Origin: Chloroflexota bacterium
GTDB taxonomy: Bacteria > Chloroflexota > UBA11872 > VXOZ01
Length of the DNA: 64,000 nt
Reading direction: 5' to 3'
Assembly: GCA_028874195.1 (NCBI GenBank)
Contig: JAPPLM010000055.1
Span: 1-64,000, forward strand
In this document: one piece after another, positions 44,392 to 53,116 of the stretch
Numbering within the stretch: position 1 is the first letter of the stretch
Layout: the number at the start of each line of letters is the position of its first letter
Made by a program: the position numbers and the translations under genes
The notes under the pieces: generated by a model
The model's input: only the letters and a program-made list of their open reading frames with translations
Told to the model about the DNA's origin: nothing
The model's database searches: none

Positions 44392-45292
44392 CGCTTTCCT
44401 CTCGCGTGTCGTAGTACTGGAGAAAGATGTCTTCGAGGCGCCGCTCTTCGTATTCGATATCCGTGACCGTATGCTGGGCTGCTTCCTTGAGGGCTCCGGC
44501 CAGATTATCCTGCACTAGCGCCACAACAGTAGTGTCCTGCTGGGATTCTTTCTGCACACCGGTCACGGTCGTTAGGAAGTCCGCGGGCGGCGGTGCGGCA
44601 AATTCCAGACGCAGTCGTCGCACCTGCTTCTCTTGAATCGCTTCCAAGGTATCGCTCAGGATGACCGTGCCGTCGCGAATCACGCCCACACGGTCGCAGA
44701 TGCGTTCCACCTCGTCCAAGTAGTGGCTGGAGAAGAAGACCGTGCCGCCTTGCGCGCGGTATTCATCCAGTATGCCGTATAATTCCTGCTGCATGAGCGG
44801 GTCGAGACCGCTGGTGGCCTCATCGAACAATACCAAGTCAGGCCGGTGCATCAGTGCCTGCAGCACGCCGATTTTCTGCTTGTTGCCCCGCGATAGCGTG
44901 CCGATGCGACGATTGAGTTCAGCGCTTAAGCGCTCGGCCAATTCATGCACGTAGGTCATATCCGAAACGCCGCGCACGGCACCGAAGAAGCGCAGCAACT
45001 GCCGCCCCGTGAGATTGTCGTACATGCGCAATTCGCCCGGCAGGAAGCCGGTACGGGCGCGGATGGCTTTCGACTGACTGCCCACGTCCATGCCGAGAAT
45101 CGTCGCGGAGCCACGCGAAGGACGGATCAGGTCAAGCAACAAGCGAACGGTGGTGGTCTTTCCCGCGCCGTTGGGGCCGACAAAGCCATAGATTTCCCCG
45201 CGGCGCACGTCGAGATCAAGGTCCACCACGCCACGACTCTTACCGTAGAACTTGGTCAGTTGACGCGTTTCAATTGCCAGTTCTGCAGCCAA
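44369..45292 (-). CDS. ABC transporter ATP-binding protein
   Basis: The 307-residue ATPase has Walker A GPNGAGKTTTVRLL, a signature in the variant form LSRGNKQKIGVLQAL, Walker B LVLFDEATSGLDP and the switch His in FFSSHYLDEVERI. A C-terminal extension of about 90 residues is typical of drug or lipid exporter ATPases (DrrA/CcmA type). The start is TTG at 45292, with ACGAGGAC some 8 bases upstream. It is cotranscribed with the permease gene. Confidence 0.93.
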   Translation of the reverse strand: MAAELAIETRQLTKFYGKSRGVVDLDLDVRRGEIYGFVGPNGAGKTTTVRLLLDLIRPSRGSATILGMDVGSQSKAIRARTGFLPGELRMYDNLTGRQLLRFFGAVRGVSDMTYVHELAERLSAELNRRIGTLSRGNKQKIGVLQALMHRPDLVLFDEATSGLDPLMQQELYGILDEYRAQGGTVFFSSHYLDEVERICDRVGVIRDGTVILSDTLEAIQEKQVRRLRLEFAAPPPADFLTTVTGVQKESQQDTTVVALVQDNLAGALKEAAQHTVTDIEYEERRLEDIFLQYYDTREESDAAEPSA

Positions 45293-45617
45293 TTTTAGTG
45301 TCCTCGTAGTCTGCGGTCGCTGACAGTACCGGGTGCGACCGCTGATAAATAACTTCTCAAATAGAAACTATACCACTTTAGTGGACATAAGCGAAAGTTC
45401 AAGGGGTAGGCCCTTGCTGCTCAATCTCGTGTAATTGCGTGCACCCTTTGGTTTTGCAGGACAGACAGCGCCGGCAAACCGAGTGTCATTCTCAGGTGCT
45501 TCTCAGGCTGCGCGGGTAAAATGGAACGCGGCTTTACCGCAGCGGTCGCCGTATAGAGTGCCAACCTATCACTGCGGTACGTGATTTGAGAAGAAATGCT
45601 GAAGCGGAGGTTCACAC
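45293..45617. other. Divergent control region of the ABC operon and the 45.6-kb gene
   Basis: This 325-base gap contains an AT-rich core near 45340-45385 with an inverted repeat CCACT-TT-AGTGG (45373-45384), set within a loosely symmetrical TAT..ATA frame. It could bind a small regulator of the ABC exporter, such as a PadR or MarR type, but none is encoded beside it. No RNA gene is seen. Confidence 0.35.
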
Positions 45618-46466
45618 ATGGGGACAATGGATAGACGAGCATGGATCGGCTTTTCCGCGTTGGCGGCAGGCGTGCTCATTCTGCTTCTTGTGATCTTTGC
45701 CTCCGTGCGGAATGCGGGCCAGCAATTCCTCAATCTCTTCCGTGTGCAAGAAGTGCAGACCGTGCAGCTAACGCAAGAGTTCTTGGATTCCTTGCCGGAG
45801 CCGGATGCCGAGCTCATCCAGTGGGTGGAAGAGCCTCCGGACGATGTCGAGCCGCGTGAGGTTTCGCTCTCCGAAGCGGAAGAATTCCTGGGTTTCGCTT
45901 TAGTGCAGCTCACCGGATTGCCGGACAGTCTGCAGACGGACCCCGAAATCAGGGTCACTGATGAGGTCCAGGCCGCCTTCACGCTTGACTTGCCGGTAGC
46001 GCGCAACTACATCTGGGCGCTCGGCGGTGACGGGGCCATACTTCCCGACAATCTCGAAGGCGCGGTGTTTCGCGTGACCATGCCCCAAGTGGGGATGCTC
46101 TTCTATGCAGACAAGGAAAACCCCGAGCAGGGCGTTCGCTACATGCAGACCACCAGCCCGACGCTTGGGGTACCCGATGATATAGACATGAATGCCATTC
46201 GCGTGGGGCTGCTGGAGATAGAGATTCTCCCCCCGGAGCTGGCGGCTCAGTTGCGGGCAGTTGAGGACTGGGAAAGCACGCTGCTCCTGCCGTTGGTGGA
46301 GGGCATGTCTGAGGAAGTAAGTGTCGGTTCCGCTACCGGCGTACGGTTCTTCGGCCTGGATGACGATGATCGCATGCTTGTTTGGGTCGATGAGGGTCGT
46401 ATTCATGTGCTGACCACAAACATGCCTGATCTTGATCTGGCGGCGCTGGCGGAAAACGTCAAGTAG
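45618..46466 (+). CDS. Membrane-anchored hypothetical protein
   Basis: The 282-residue protein has an uncleaved N-terminal helix (WIGFSALAAGVLILLLVIFA) and an extracytoplasmic domain rich in acidic residues (EEPPDDVEPREVSL). Its late part (MLVWVDEGRIHVLTTNMP) looks like the LolA/RseB- or DUF4367-type beta sheets of envelope-sensing proteins, but similarity is weak. GGAGG lies 8 bases before the ATG. It is divergent from the ABC exporter genes, so it may sense envelope state; this is inference. Confidence 0.65.
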   Translation: MGTMDRRAWIGFSALAAGVLILLLVIFASVRNAGQQFLNLFRVQEVQTVQLTQEFLDSLPEPDAELIQWVEEPPDDVEPREVSLSEAEEFLGFALVQLTGLPDSLQTDPEIRVTDEVQAAFTLDLPVARNYIWALGGDGAILPDNLEGAVFRVTMPQVGMLFYADKENPEQGVRYMQTTSPTLGVPDDIDMNAIRVGLLEIEILPPELAAQLRAVEDWESTLLLPLVEGMSEEVSVGSATGVRFFGLDDDDRMLVWVDEGRIHVLTTNMPDLDLAALAENVK

Positions 46467-46801
46467 GTGTGGCGGCTGCCACAAGGTTAGGCCGGTTACT
46501 TTCGAGCGGACGTTGCTCCGTTTATGCGACGCCAGCCAACTCGGCATCGCGCTTGCCAGATTCTCGTCGTAGAGGCCCTCTTTTGCCCTCCACTAAATTC
46601 ACGTCTTGATTCGCGTTCCCTGTCGCCGGTTTGCAGTTTTCATCCGCCGTATAATTGCGGCGGTGAATAGCTCCTTGCGCAAGTGCTCGCAACTCCTAGA
46701 TCGGTAGGTCTTCACTTAGAACTCAGGATGCGCAACCCAAAGGCAGTGGGGTACGCTAGAGGTGATATTAAGCGGTGGGAATCTGTATCAGGGAGGTCTC
46801 T
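46467..46801. other. Intergenic region with no gene
   Basis: The 335-base gap holds CCGCCG-TATAATTG-CGGCGG (46644-46663), an inverted repeat that encloses a -10-like TATAAT (46650-46655). There is no well-spaced -35 box. It may be a promoter operator for the AIM24 gene. Nothing else is recognised. Confidence 0.35.
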
Positions 46802-47479
46802 ATGGAGTATGAAATCCTGCACCGTCCGTCGTATGCGCTGCTCAAGGTAGACATGGCGGCCGGCGAGAGCGTCAGCGCCGAGGCCGGAGCGATGGTGAGC
46901 ATGTCCAGCGGAATCGAGATCGAGACCAGTATGCGGGGCGGCCTCTTTGGCGGCTTGCGGCGCAAGTTTCTGGGCGGCGAATCGTTCTTCATTAACACAT
47001 TTAGCGCGTCACAGAGTGGCGAGGTGAATTTCGCGCCGAGCCTGCCCGGCGACATCTATGCGGTGGAGCTCAATAACGAAGTCATCTTCGCGCAATCGGG
47101 CTCATTCATCGCGTCCACGGAGGGAGTCGAGGTGGACTCTTCGTGGGGCGGCGCCAAGACGTTCTTCTCCGGTGAGGGACTCTTTCTCCTCAGAATCAGC
47201 GGCAGCGGCACCGTGTTTCTTTCGAGCTACGGCGCCATCCACGAAATCATGCTGGATGTTGGGCAGTCCTACACCGTGGACACAGGCCACATGGTCTCAT
47301 TCGCCGAGGGGGTCGGCTATGACGTGCGCCGCGTGGGCGGTTTGAAGTCCACGTTCTTCAGCGGCGAGGGCCTGGTGGTGGAATTGACCGGCCCCGGCAC
47401 TATTACTATTCAATCCCGCAGCACGGACGCGTTTCTCGCTTGGCTCATTCCGCACTTGCCCAGCGGCGACTCAGGGTAA
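46802..47479 (+). CDS. TIGR00266/AIM24 family protein
   Basis: The 225-residue protein matches the AIM24 (TIGR00266) family: YEILHRPSYALLKVDMAAGE, SAEAGAMVSMSSGIEIE, RKFLGGESFFINTF and GEGLVVELTGPGTITIQSR. The fold is a double beta-prism trimer of unknown role. GGGAGG precedes the ATG at 46802; an earlier in-frame ATG is less likely. It has no coupled neighbour. Confidence 0.9.
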   Translation: MEYEILHRPSYALLKVDMAAGESVSAEAGAMVSMSSGIEIETSMRGGLFGGLRRKFLGGESFFINTFSASQSGEVNFAPSLPGDIYAVELNNEVIFAQSGSFIASTEGVEVDSSWGGAKTFFSGEGLFLLRISGSGTVFLSSYGAIHEIMLDVGQSYTVDTGHMVSFAEGVGYDVRRVGGLKSTFFSGEGLVVELTGPGTITIQSRSTDAFLAWLIPHLPSGDSG

Positions 47480-47565
47480 GGCTCTAACACGAACCACGCA
47501 AGCCAAGACGATCTCTCGTGTGACAATTGCCGCTGCAGGATTGGGTATTCTGCACGAACGCCGGC

Positions 47566-47805
47566 TTACATGATCCGGGAGTCTGAGTGGCCCGCACGGG
47601 TTACTGGGCGCGCTTGCGATGGCAGTACCGTAGCAATGGCTCTAGTCTCGCCGTCCTGGGCCATGAATTCGACTACGAAGGCTCTCTCTTCGGGATGGAT
47701 ATGTATGATTGTGCCGACATCCCCTGCGCGCAAGTCTTCGCCTGCATCGCCGCGAACGACGGCAGTGAGGACGATTTGCTCGTGTTCCCTAAGCTCTGTG
47801 GTGAT
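47566..47805 (-). pseudogene. DUF4926 family remnant without a start codon
   Basis: Read on the minus strand, 47805 to 47566 encodes ITTELREHEQIVLTAVVRGD, then AGDVGTIIHIHPEERAFVVE and an FMAQDGETRAIATVL block, which matches DUF4926, a small family often beside toxins such as DUF6883. Family members usually begin MTTEL or similar; here the corresponding codon is ATC, and the preceding codon is a TGA stop. GGGAAG lies about 8 bases before. The gene has thus either lost its start by a single G-to-C change or uses a rare start. The opposite-strand frame here is an artefact. Confidence 0.6.
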
Positions 47806-47849
47806 TCAAACAGCTTCCCAGTGTATTTGCCTGATTAAGCAGTACCGCG

Positions 47850-47881
47850 GCTCTAGATTCCTCGCATTCGCTCGGAATGAC
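47850..47881. repeat. Family E dispersed repeat
   Basis: ctctagattcctcgcattcg followed by ctcggaatgaca matches the element at 38.0 kb in opposite orientation and loosely the one at 62.15 kb. It sits between the DUF4926 remnant and the next gene. Confidence 0.55.
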
Positions 47882-47905
47882 ATAAATGTGAACTGAGCGT
47901 CACTT

Positions 47906-48610
47906 TCAAGAAGCCTCACCGTTGTCGGAGTTCCAGGCGCGGCTGCCTTTGATGTGCAGATATTTGGCGCCGGCTTCGACCCACGCTTCGCGGTAGGCGT
48001 ACAGCGTTTTCTCGTTGTCGCCCGCGACGGACCGCACTTCCTCGGCGGTCGTGTGGAGCCACGGCACGTTTTCGGCGACTTCCTCCGGACGCTCTAAGAG
48101 AAACTGGCGCATCTCCGCCAGCTTGGTGAGGCCGCCGGGCACGTCCGGGCCAGTGATCTCCTGCATTTGCTGCGCCACGGCCATGAGCGCGTCGGCGGCT
48201 TCTTTATAGACGTCCCAGCGGCGGTGCATGCGCTCCATCATGTGCTGGATATCGTCGAGGAGGGCCGTGATGTGCTCCACGTCGGTGCCCACCCGCGCGG
48301 GCTCTTCTTCCTCGATGCGTTTGAGTTCGTCAATGCTGCCGCACACGTCGGTGTAGTGGGTCTGGCGCGCGGCGCCGCCCTCCGACATATCCGGCACGAA
48401 CTGGTTGGCCCCGGCCCAGCGCACGCGGGGCAATTCCATCATGCCGCCGTCCTCAAAGTACACGAGCGGCGGCTGGTTGTGGCCGGCCTCTTCAATGTGG
48501 GCGCGGCCCAGCGCAATCTTCTCCAGGATCTTCTCGCGGTGCGGCGAAGGCGGCAGCCAGCGTTCATCCACGTCGGCGGTCACAGTAACTCTCTCTTGCA
48601 CTTGGCTCAT
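47906..48610 (-). CDS. Hypothetical protein
   Basis: The 234-residue protein is not recognised. It lacks a signal peptide or membrane helix and contains several His/Met-rich helical stretches (VEHITALLDDIQHMMERMHR), HYTDVCGS and a Trp-rich end. GGGAGTAATCACC precedes the ATG, supporting a real gene. The helical, DinB-like pattern suggests a possible metal-binding four-helix protein, though no motif proves it. It is convergent with no coupled partner. Confidence 0.6.
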   Translation of the reverse strand: MSQVQERVTVTADVDERWLPPSPHREKILEKIALGRAHIEEAGHNQPPLVYFEDGGMMELPRVRWAGANQFVPDMSEGGAARQTHYTDVCGSIDELKRIEEEEPARVGTDVEHITALLDDIQHMMERMHRRWDVYKEAADALMAVAQQMQEITGPDVPGGLTKLAEMRQFLLERPEEVAENVPWLHTTAEEVRSVAGDNEKTLYAYREAWVEAGAKYLHIKGSRAWNSDNGEAS

Positions 48611-48709
48611 GGTGATTACTCCCTCATGGTTCGTCGTTTCACGGTCGGCGCGGAGCGCTGTGGTTTCCCCCGCGTCTCCTTTTCTGCTTCATGCCTGCTC
48701 TGCACTTAG

Positions 48710-48715
48710 TATACT
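48710..48715 (+). promoter_or_regulatory. -10 box directly before the GNAT gene, possible leaderless transcript
   Basis: TATACT ends 6 bases before the ATG at 48722. This is the spacing of a leaderless mRNA, and no ribosome site lies between. A -35 box is not clear. Confidence 0.35.
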
Positions 48716-48721
48716 ACCTTC

Positions 48722-49300
48722 ATGAACCAAGTCATTCCGGAACTCCAACCCACGCCTGAACGCCGGCCCGCGGTGCTAGTAGCCCACGACGTCACGCTAC
48801 GCGGCGGTGCGGTAGCACTGCGTCCTATGGCGGAAGGCGACTGGGACGTGCTGCTCAAGTGGAACAACGACCCCGCCGTCATGGAGCTGGCAGACGCCAA
48901 CCCATTCGAAGAGACCACGTTGGAGGACTTGCAGACCATCTATCGCTGGATCTCCACCCATGCCTACTGCTTCATTATGGAAGTAGCGGGCAAGCCCATC
49001 GGCGAGTGCTGGCTGCAGCGGATGAATTTGCAGCGCATCGTGGCGCAGTTTCCCGATCAAGACCTGCGCCGCATCGACCTCATGATCGGCGAGAAGGAGC
49101 TATGGGGTCGCGGCTACGGCACGGAGGCCATCAGGCTGCTCGTGGAATTCGGCTTTCGGCAGCAGGGGGCCGATGCCATTTTCGCGCCTGTCGCGGCAGA
49201 CAACCGCCGCTCCCAGCGCGCCTTTCAGAAGAACGGGTTTACGTGTTACGCTCGCCATCGGGAGTCCGACGGCAGCATAAACACCGATCTGGTTCTGTGA
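48722..49300 (+). CDS. GNAT family N-acetyltransferase (RimJ/RimL or AAC(6')-like)
   Basis: The 192-residue protein has VALRPMAEGDWDVLLKWNND, IGECWLQRMN, the acetyl-CoA loop GEKELWGRGYGTEAIRLLVE (R/Q-x-x-G-x-G/A type, WGRGYG) and ADNRRSQRAFQKNGF. It probably acetylates a protein N-terminus or an amine such as an aminoglycoside; it cannot be told which. The initiator lies 6 bases from a -10 box, so translation may be leaderless. Confidence 0.87.
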   Translation: MNQVIPELQPTPERRPAVLVAHDVTLRGGAVALRPMAEGDWDVLLKWNNDPAVMELADANPFEETTLEDLQTIYRWISTHAYCFIMEVAGKPIGECWLQRMNLQRIVAQFPDQDLRRIDLMIGEKELWGRGYGTEAIRLLVEFGFRQQGADAIFAPVAADNRRSQRAFQKNGFTCYARHRESDGSINTDLVL

Positions 49301-49547
49301 AGGAAGCAATTCGCACACGATGGGGTGTGAAGAGATCCTGAGTAGCCAGGTGAAGAATTAGACCCTGAGCGGAAAACTGGTCTTTGACTCCCATGGGCCT
49401 TGTCCAAAGCAGTTCAAGCTGTGTCAGTCTGAATCTCCTCTCCTCAAAATTCCAGCGAAGTGCTGATCGAATTGTCCGATGGGAGAGTATCGGAGTAATA
49501 TGGCACAGATTGAGCGTTCCTAGATCCACGAAACGAGTAGTCTTGCT

Positions 49548-50573
49548 ATGGCACGCGCGGACCTGCTAAAGCAACTGTTCAGGGCGTACCGGGACAGTGA
49601 TCGAGAGTCTTTCATGGCCGTAGCTCGTACAATTGCTGACGAGGAGCGCAAAAAGCATCATACCATCCTTGCCAAAGAGTTGCTTCGAATTCTAGATGAC
49701 GGGATAGTTGGCGCATCTCCGAAGCTTCTTGGTTCGCTTGAGCCTCCACCCAGGGACCAAGAAAAGAAGACTCCGCTGATAGAGGTCAAATACCCAGATC
49801 GCTTCTTCCAGGACTTGGTGCTAGATGTTGAGACACAAGACCTTCTCTTCAAGGTCATGCGCGAGTTTGTTGAATGGGATGTATTGGAGGAAAACGGCTT
49901 GCGGCCAAGCCACAAGCTGCTGTTCTGCGGCCCACCTGGATGTGGCAAGACAGCAACTGCTGAGACTATTGCTGGCGAATTGGGCCTCCCGCTGATCTAT
50001 GTTCGCTTCGACTCTGTGGTCTCGTCATTGCTTGGAGAAACCGCTACAAATCTAAGGAAGGTGTTTGAATTCATAGGCCGAGACACTTGGATTGTACTTT
50101 TCGATGAATTTGACGCCATTGGCCGGTCACGCGACGATATTACCGAGCACGGGGAGATTAAGCGCGTGGTAAATTCCTTCCTACAGATGCTGGACAATTT
50201 TGACGGTCGTTCACTTATTGTTGCTGCCACAAACTTTGAACAGGCGCTTGATCCAGCCCTGTGGAGAAGATTTGACGAGGTAGTAAGATTTGAGAGACCG
50301 ACGCAAGTTCAGATTGAGAGACTCATGAAAATAAGACTTCAGCCATTCTCAAACAGCAGGCTATCTATAAGGGAATACGCAAATCAACTAGAAGGTTCGA
50401 CGTTTAGTGAAGTTGATAGAATCTGTATTGAAGTGATGAAAGCATGTGCCTTAGAAGGCAGGACAAGACACCGGAAGCAGGATCTTGAGGCAGCGATTGA
50501 GAGTCATGACTTTCGAAAGCAAGCGTTGCAGAAGTCTATCCCCACTGACGCTCCAAGAGTTGCTAACGAATGA
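49548..50573 (+). CDS. ietA: AAA+ ATPase, IetA-like defence protein
   Basis: The 341-residue protein has a helical N-terminus (ADLLKQLFRAYRDSDRESF), then Walker A FCGPPGCGKTATAETIAGEL (near residue 128), Walker B VLFDEFDAIG (Asp186, Glu187), and sensor and Arg-finger segments IVAATNFEQALDPALWRRF. The classic AAA+ core is complete. It is followed 6-18 bases on by a subtilase gene. An AAA+ ATPase paired with an S8 protease is the ietAS (Gao_Iet) anti-phage architecture; the pairing is the basis of the name. The genes are AT-richer than their flanks, consistent with horizontal gain. The start ATG has no strong ribosome site. Confidence 0.82.
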   Translation: MARADLLKQLFRAYRDSDRESFMAVARTIADEERKKHHTILAKELLRILDDGIVGASPKLLGSLEPPPRDQEKKTPLIEVKYPDRFFQDLVLDVETQDLLFKVMREFVEWDVLEENGLRPSHKLLFCGPPGCGKTATAETIAGELGLPLIYVRFDSVVSSLLGETATNLRKVFEFIGRDTWIVLFDEFDAIGRSRDDITEHGEIKRVVNSFLQMLDNFDGRSLIVAATNFEQALDPALWRRFDEVVRFERPTQVQIERLMKIRLQPFSNSRLSIREYANQLEGSTFSEVDRICIEVMKACALEGRTRHRKQDLEAAIESHDFRKQALQKSIPTDAPRVANE

Positions 50574-50591
50574 ACGGAATTGGAGGCGCAT

Positions 50592-51929
50592 GTGATTGAT
50601 TTTGGCCGCTTGGAGCAATTGCCTCATGTAGTACTACAACGCGAGCCAGAGCATGGGGAAGTGAGGTCACGGCCTTCTCCAAGACCCGGTGTGAAGCCTC
50701 GCTCCAACCGAAAGCAACATGCTGTTCACATGGAAGAGCAAACTGCAAAGTCAATCACAGAGTTGGCCAGGATTAGAAGCATTCTTAGAGTTGATCCAGA
50801 TAGACTGTTGGTCTTGCGCTTAGAGACCTTTGATGAAAACCAGCGCGAAGCACTAGAGCGATTAGGTGCTAGTGTACTGGAAGAATTGAAAGACGAACTA
50901 GAAGGAAGAGCTTCATTTAAGCTGATTGTGCAATTCTCTGACAAGCAAGATCTGGAAAAGTTTCGAACTGAGTTCAGGACTTACTCCGATTCCAAAGTCG
51001 AAGAAGTTGAACTACCACCCAAAATGCGAGAGAAGTTGCTTGACGCTCTCAATAGTGTCTCGACTGTTAAAGCAACTGAGAGAATAGGGCCTCGTTTGCT
51101 GCGATTCGGAAAACCCAATCTCGAGGCATTTTTCCTGGACGTGGACATTTGGAATCCAGATTCGCAAAAGGACTATCTCGACTTACTTTCCGAGGTCCGG
51201 GACTTCGTGGAGTCACGTGGTGGGCAGATCGCGCATGACCCGCTGAGAATACCGTCAATGATTTTATTCAGGGTGCGAGCAAATCCCCAGCTGTTGGAGG
51301 ACTTGCTGCAATATGACCAAGTATCACTAGTAGACTTGCCACCGGTGCCAGATCCAGAGGACTCATTTGATCTTCTGCAGCCGATTGAGATTCCTGAAAA
51401 GCTACCCCCAGTTCCCGAAGGAGGAGGCCTAGTTTGCGTCGTGGACTCTGGAGTTGTAGCAGGACATCCCTTGCTACGAGGAGTAATCGTTGCAACAGAA
51501 GACTTCGACTCCGGTGAAGGTAGCCCGGTTGATCAAAACGGGCATGGTACTCAAGTTGCTGGTCTTGTAGTCTACGGTGAAATCGCACGGCGCATGCAGG
51601 GGAACGAATGGCTGCCTCAGGTTCGAATTTGCTCTGCCAAGGTCTTGAGAAACAGTGTCAATCCAATTGATGGGTCGAATGGAGTAGCAATCTTTCCCGA
51701 CGAAAAGCGGGTAGAATCTCAGCTAAAGCAAGCTATAGAGCACTTTCACAATGCGCATGGCTGCAGAGTATTCAATCTTTCAATTGGGCGTAGTGACGGC
51801 GTTTATTCTGGTGGCAGGCAGATGCCGTGGGCCGAGTTAATGGATCAATTGGCAAGAGACCTGGATGTCGTCATCGTTGTTTCAGCGGGAAACGTAGCGG
51901 ATCCAGAAATGCCGGAGGCCACAAGCTGA
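50592..51929 (+). CDS. ietS: S8 subtilase, IetS-like, N-terminal part up to in-frame TGA
   Basis: The 445 codons encode an N-terminal prodomain-like region and the first half of the S8 catalytic domain. The catalytic Asp285 lies in CVVDSGVVAGHPLL and His318 in QNGHGTQVAGLV; VVSAGN holds the oxyanion Asn. The frame ends at a TGA (51927-51929) with no frameshift, and the same frame continues with the remaining domain, including the catalytic Ser. I place the start at GTG 50592, with GGAGG 5 bases upstream; a TTG at 50580 is the alternative. Alone this part cannot be an active protease. It was likely one protein of about 827 residues. Confidence 0.75.
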   Translation: MIDFGRLEQLPHVVLQREPEHGEVRSRPSPRPGVKPRSNRKQHAVHMEEQTAKSITELARIRSILRVDPDRLLVLRLETFDENQREALERLGASVLEELKDELEGRASFKLIVQFSDKQDLEKFRTEFRTYSDSKVEEVELPPKMREKLLDALNSVSTVKATERIGPRLLRFGKPNLEAFFLDVDIWNPDSQKDYLDLLSEVRDFVESRGGQIAHDPLRIPSMILFRVRANPQLLEDLLQYDQVSLVDLPPVPDPEDSFDLLQPIEIPEKLPPVPEGGGLVCVVDSGVVAGHPLLRGVIVATEDFDSGEGSPVDQNGHGTQVAGLVVYGEIARRMQGNEWLPQVRICSAKVLRNSVNPIDGSNGVAIFPDEKRVESQLKQAIEHFHNAHGCRVFNLSIGRSDGVYSGGRQMPWAELMDQLARDLDVVIVVSAGNVADPEMPEATS

Positions 51930-52016
51930 AATCACTTTCAATATGAAGTAGCCCAGTCGCTAATTAGACCTAGCCATCGAGTAATAGACCCTGCCACTGC
52001 TGCTCTTTGTGTCACT

Positions 52017-53075
52017 GTGGGATCAGTCGCAAGGAGAGGTGATCCCTATATGAGGGAGTTGGGGCCGGTTCGACTAGCAGCTTCAGCAGAAGGATTTCCC
52101 TCGCCATTTACGAGGAGCGGCCCTGGTGTTGCAAGAGCTGTAAAGCCAGAACTGGTCGCACCTGGAGGAAACTTCGCAGTCACCGAAATTGCGGGCAACC
52201 CTAAGTGGATTAGAAACGATCCGAACCTGGGAGAACCAACTCTAAATTACAATTTTGCATCGGAGGGTCCTCTTCGTGCTGTCTGTGGCACTAGTTATGC
52301 TGCGGCACAGGTTTCACATATCGCGGCTCGCATGGAATCGACATTGAGAAGTCAGTTCGAAACTGTACCTAGCCAGAACCTTATCCGTGCCCTGCTGGTA
52401 AGTTCCGCAGAAGTTCAAGAAGACTCGAAGCGGCTATTTGAAGATAATCAGTCTGACCTGCTCAGCACAGTTGGCTATGGGAGACCAAGTGTAGAATTCT
52501 GCTGGTCATCACGCAATAGGGTCGTCCTGCTCGCCCAGGACGAAGTTCCGCATCGTTCGTTTCACGTTTACTCTTTGGTCGTTCCGAGCGACTTCATTAA
52601 GGAGTCGGGAGAGAGATCTATATCGGTAAGTTTGGCCTACGATCCTCCGACCAGAATAAGTAGACAAGACTATATTGCGACCTCAATGTGGCTGGAGATA
52701 TTTGGTGGCCTAACAACCGAGCAGCTAATAGAATACAAGTCCAAATATGAAGGAGATCAGGAACCCCCCACGGTGCCCAAAGGGAATCAGCTCGAGTTTT
52801 CTCCACGTAGGAATCAGATCAGCACCTCTACTATTCAAAAGAGGTCTTGGAGTTCAAACCAAGGGACAATCTTTCGAAACCGTGTGGATCCTAATGGGAA
52901 TTCTACTTTGCACGTTCTTGTTGGGTGTCGGCCACGATTTCCAGATCCTTCGGGGGAAGATACGCAAAAGTATGCTTTGGTCGTTACGCTCGAGCATGAA
53001 AACATGGGAATTAATATCTACCAGCAGATAGTAAATAGAGTGAGGACCAGGGCAAGGCTCTTGGCAAATTCATAG
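52017..53075 (+). CDS. ietS: S8 subtilase, IetS-like, C-terminal part carrying the catalytic Ser
   Basis: The 352 codons from a GTG at 52017 lie in the same frame as the preceding part, and the intervening codons 51930-52016 are also open and homologous in style (VIDPATAALCVTVGSVA spans the junction). The Ser of CGTSYAAAQVSHIAARM (52293-52295) is the third residue of the triad. Beyond it lies a long C-terminal domain as in defence subtilases. As a separate ORF it has no ribosome site, so it is probably the 3' part of an interrupted gene and not an independent protein. Confidence 0.72.
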   Translation: MGSVARRGDPYMRELGPVRLAASAEGFPSPFTRSGPGVARAVKPELVAPGGNFAVTEIAGNPKWIRNDPNLGEPTLNYNFASEGPLRAVCGTSYAAAQVSHIAARMESTLRSQFETVPSQNLIRALLVSSAEVQEDSKRLFEDNQSDLLSTVGYGRPSVEFCWSSRNRVVLLAQDEVPHRSFHVYSLVVPSDFIKESGERSISVSLAYDPPTRISRQDYIATSMWLEIFGGLTTEQLIEYKSKYEGDQEPPTVPKGNQLEFSPRRNQISTSTIQKRSWSSNQGTIFRNRVDPNGNSTLHVLVGCRPRFPDPSGEDTQKYALVVTLEHENMGINIYQQIVNRVRTRARLLANS

Positions 53076-53116
53076 GATTTTTCAAATGGACACGAATTCA
53101 GTTCTTGGTTTCCTGT

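Noticed and set aside
47587-47838. 83-codon plus-strand frame
   Set aside because: It lies opposite the DUF4926-like reading, which has clear family sequence; the plus frame has no recognisable homology or ribosome site.
50580-50591. TTG start for the subtilase
   Set aside because: The GTG at 50592 has a GGAGG at proper distance, whereas the TTG itself overlaps that site.
51930-51970. SECIS element after the ietS TGA
   Set aside because: Only a weak, bulged 5-bp stem with an AT-rich loop is visible, so Sec decoding is not supported by structure.
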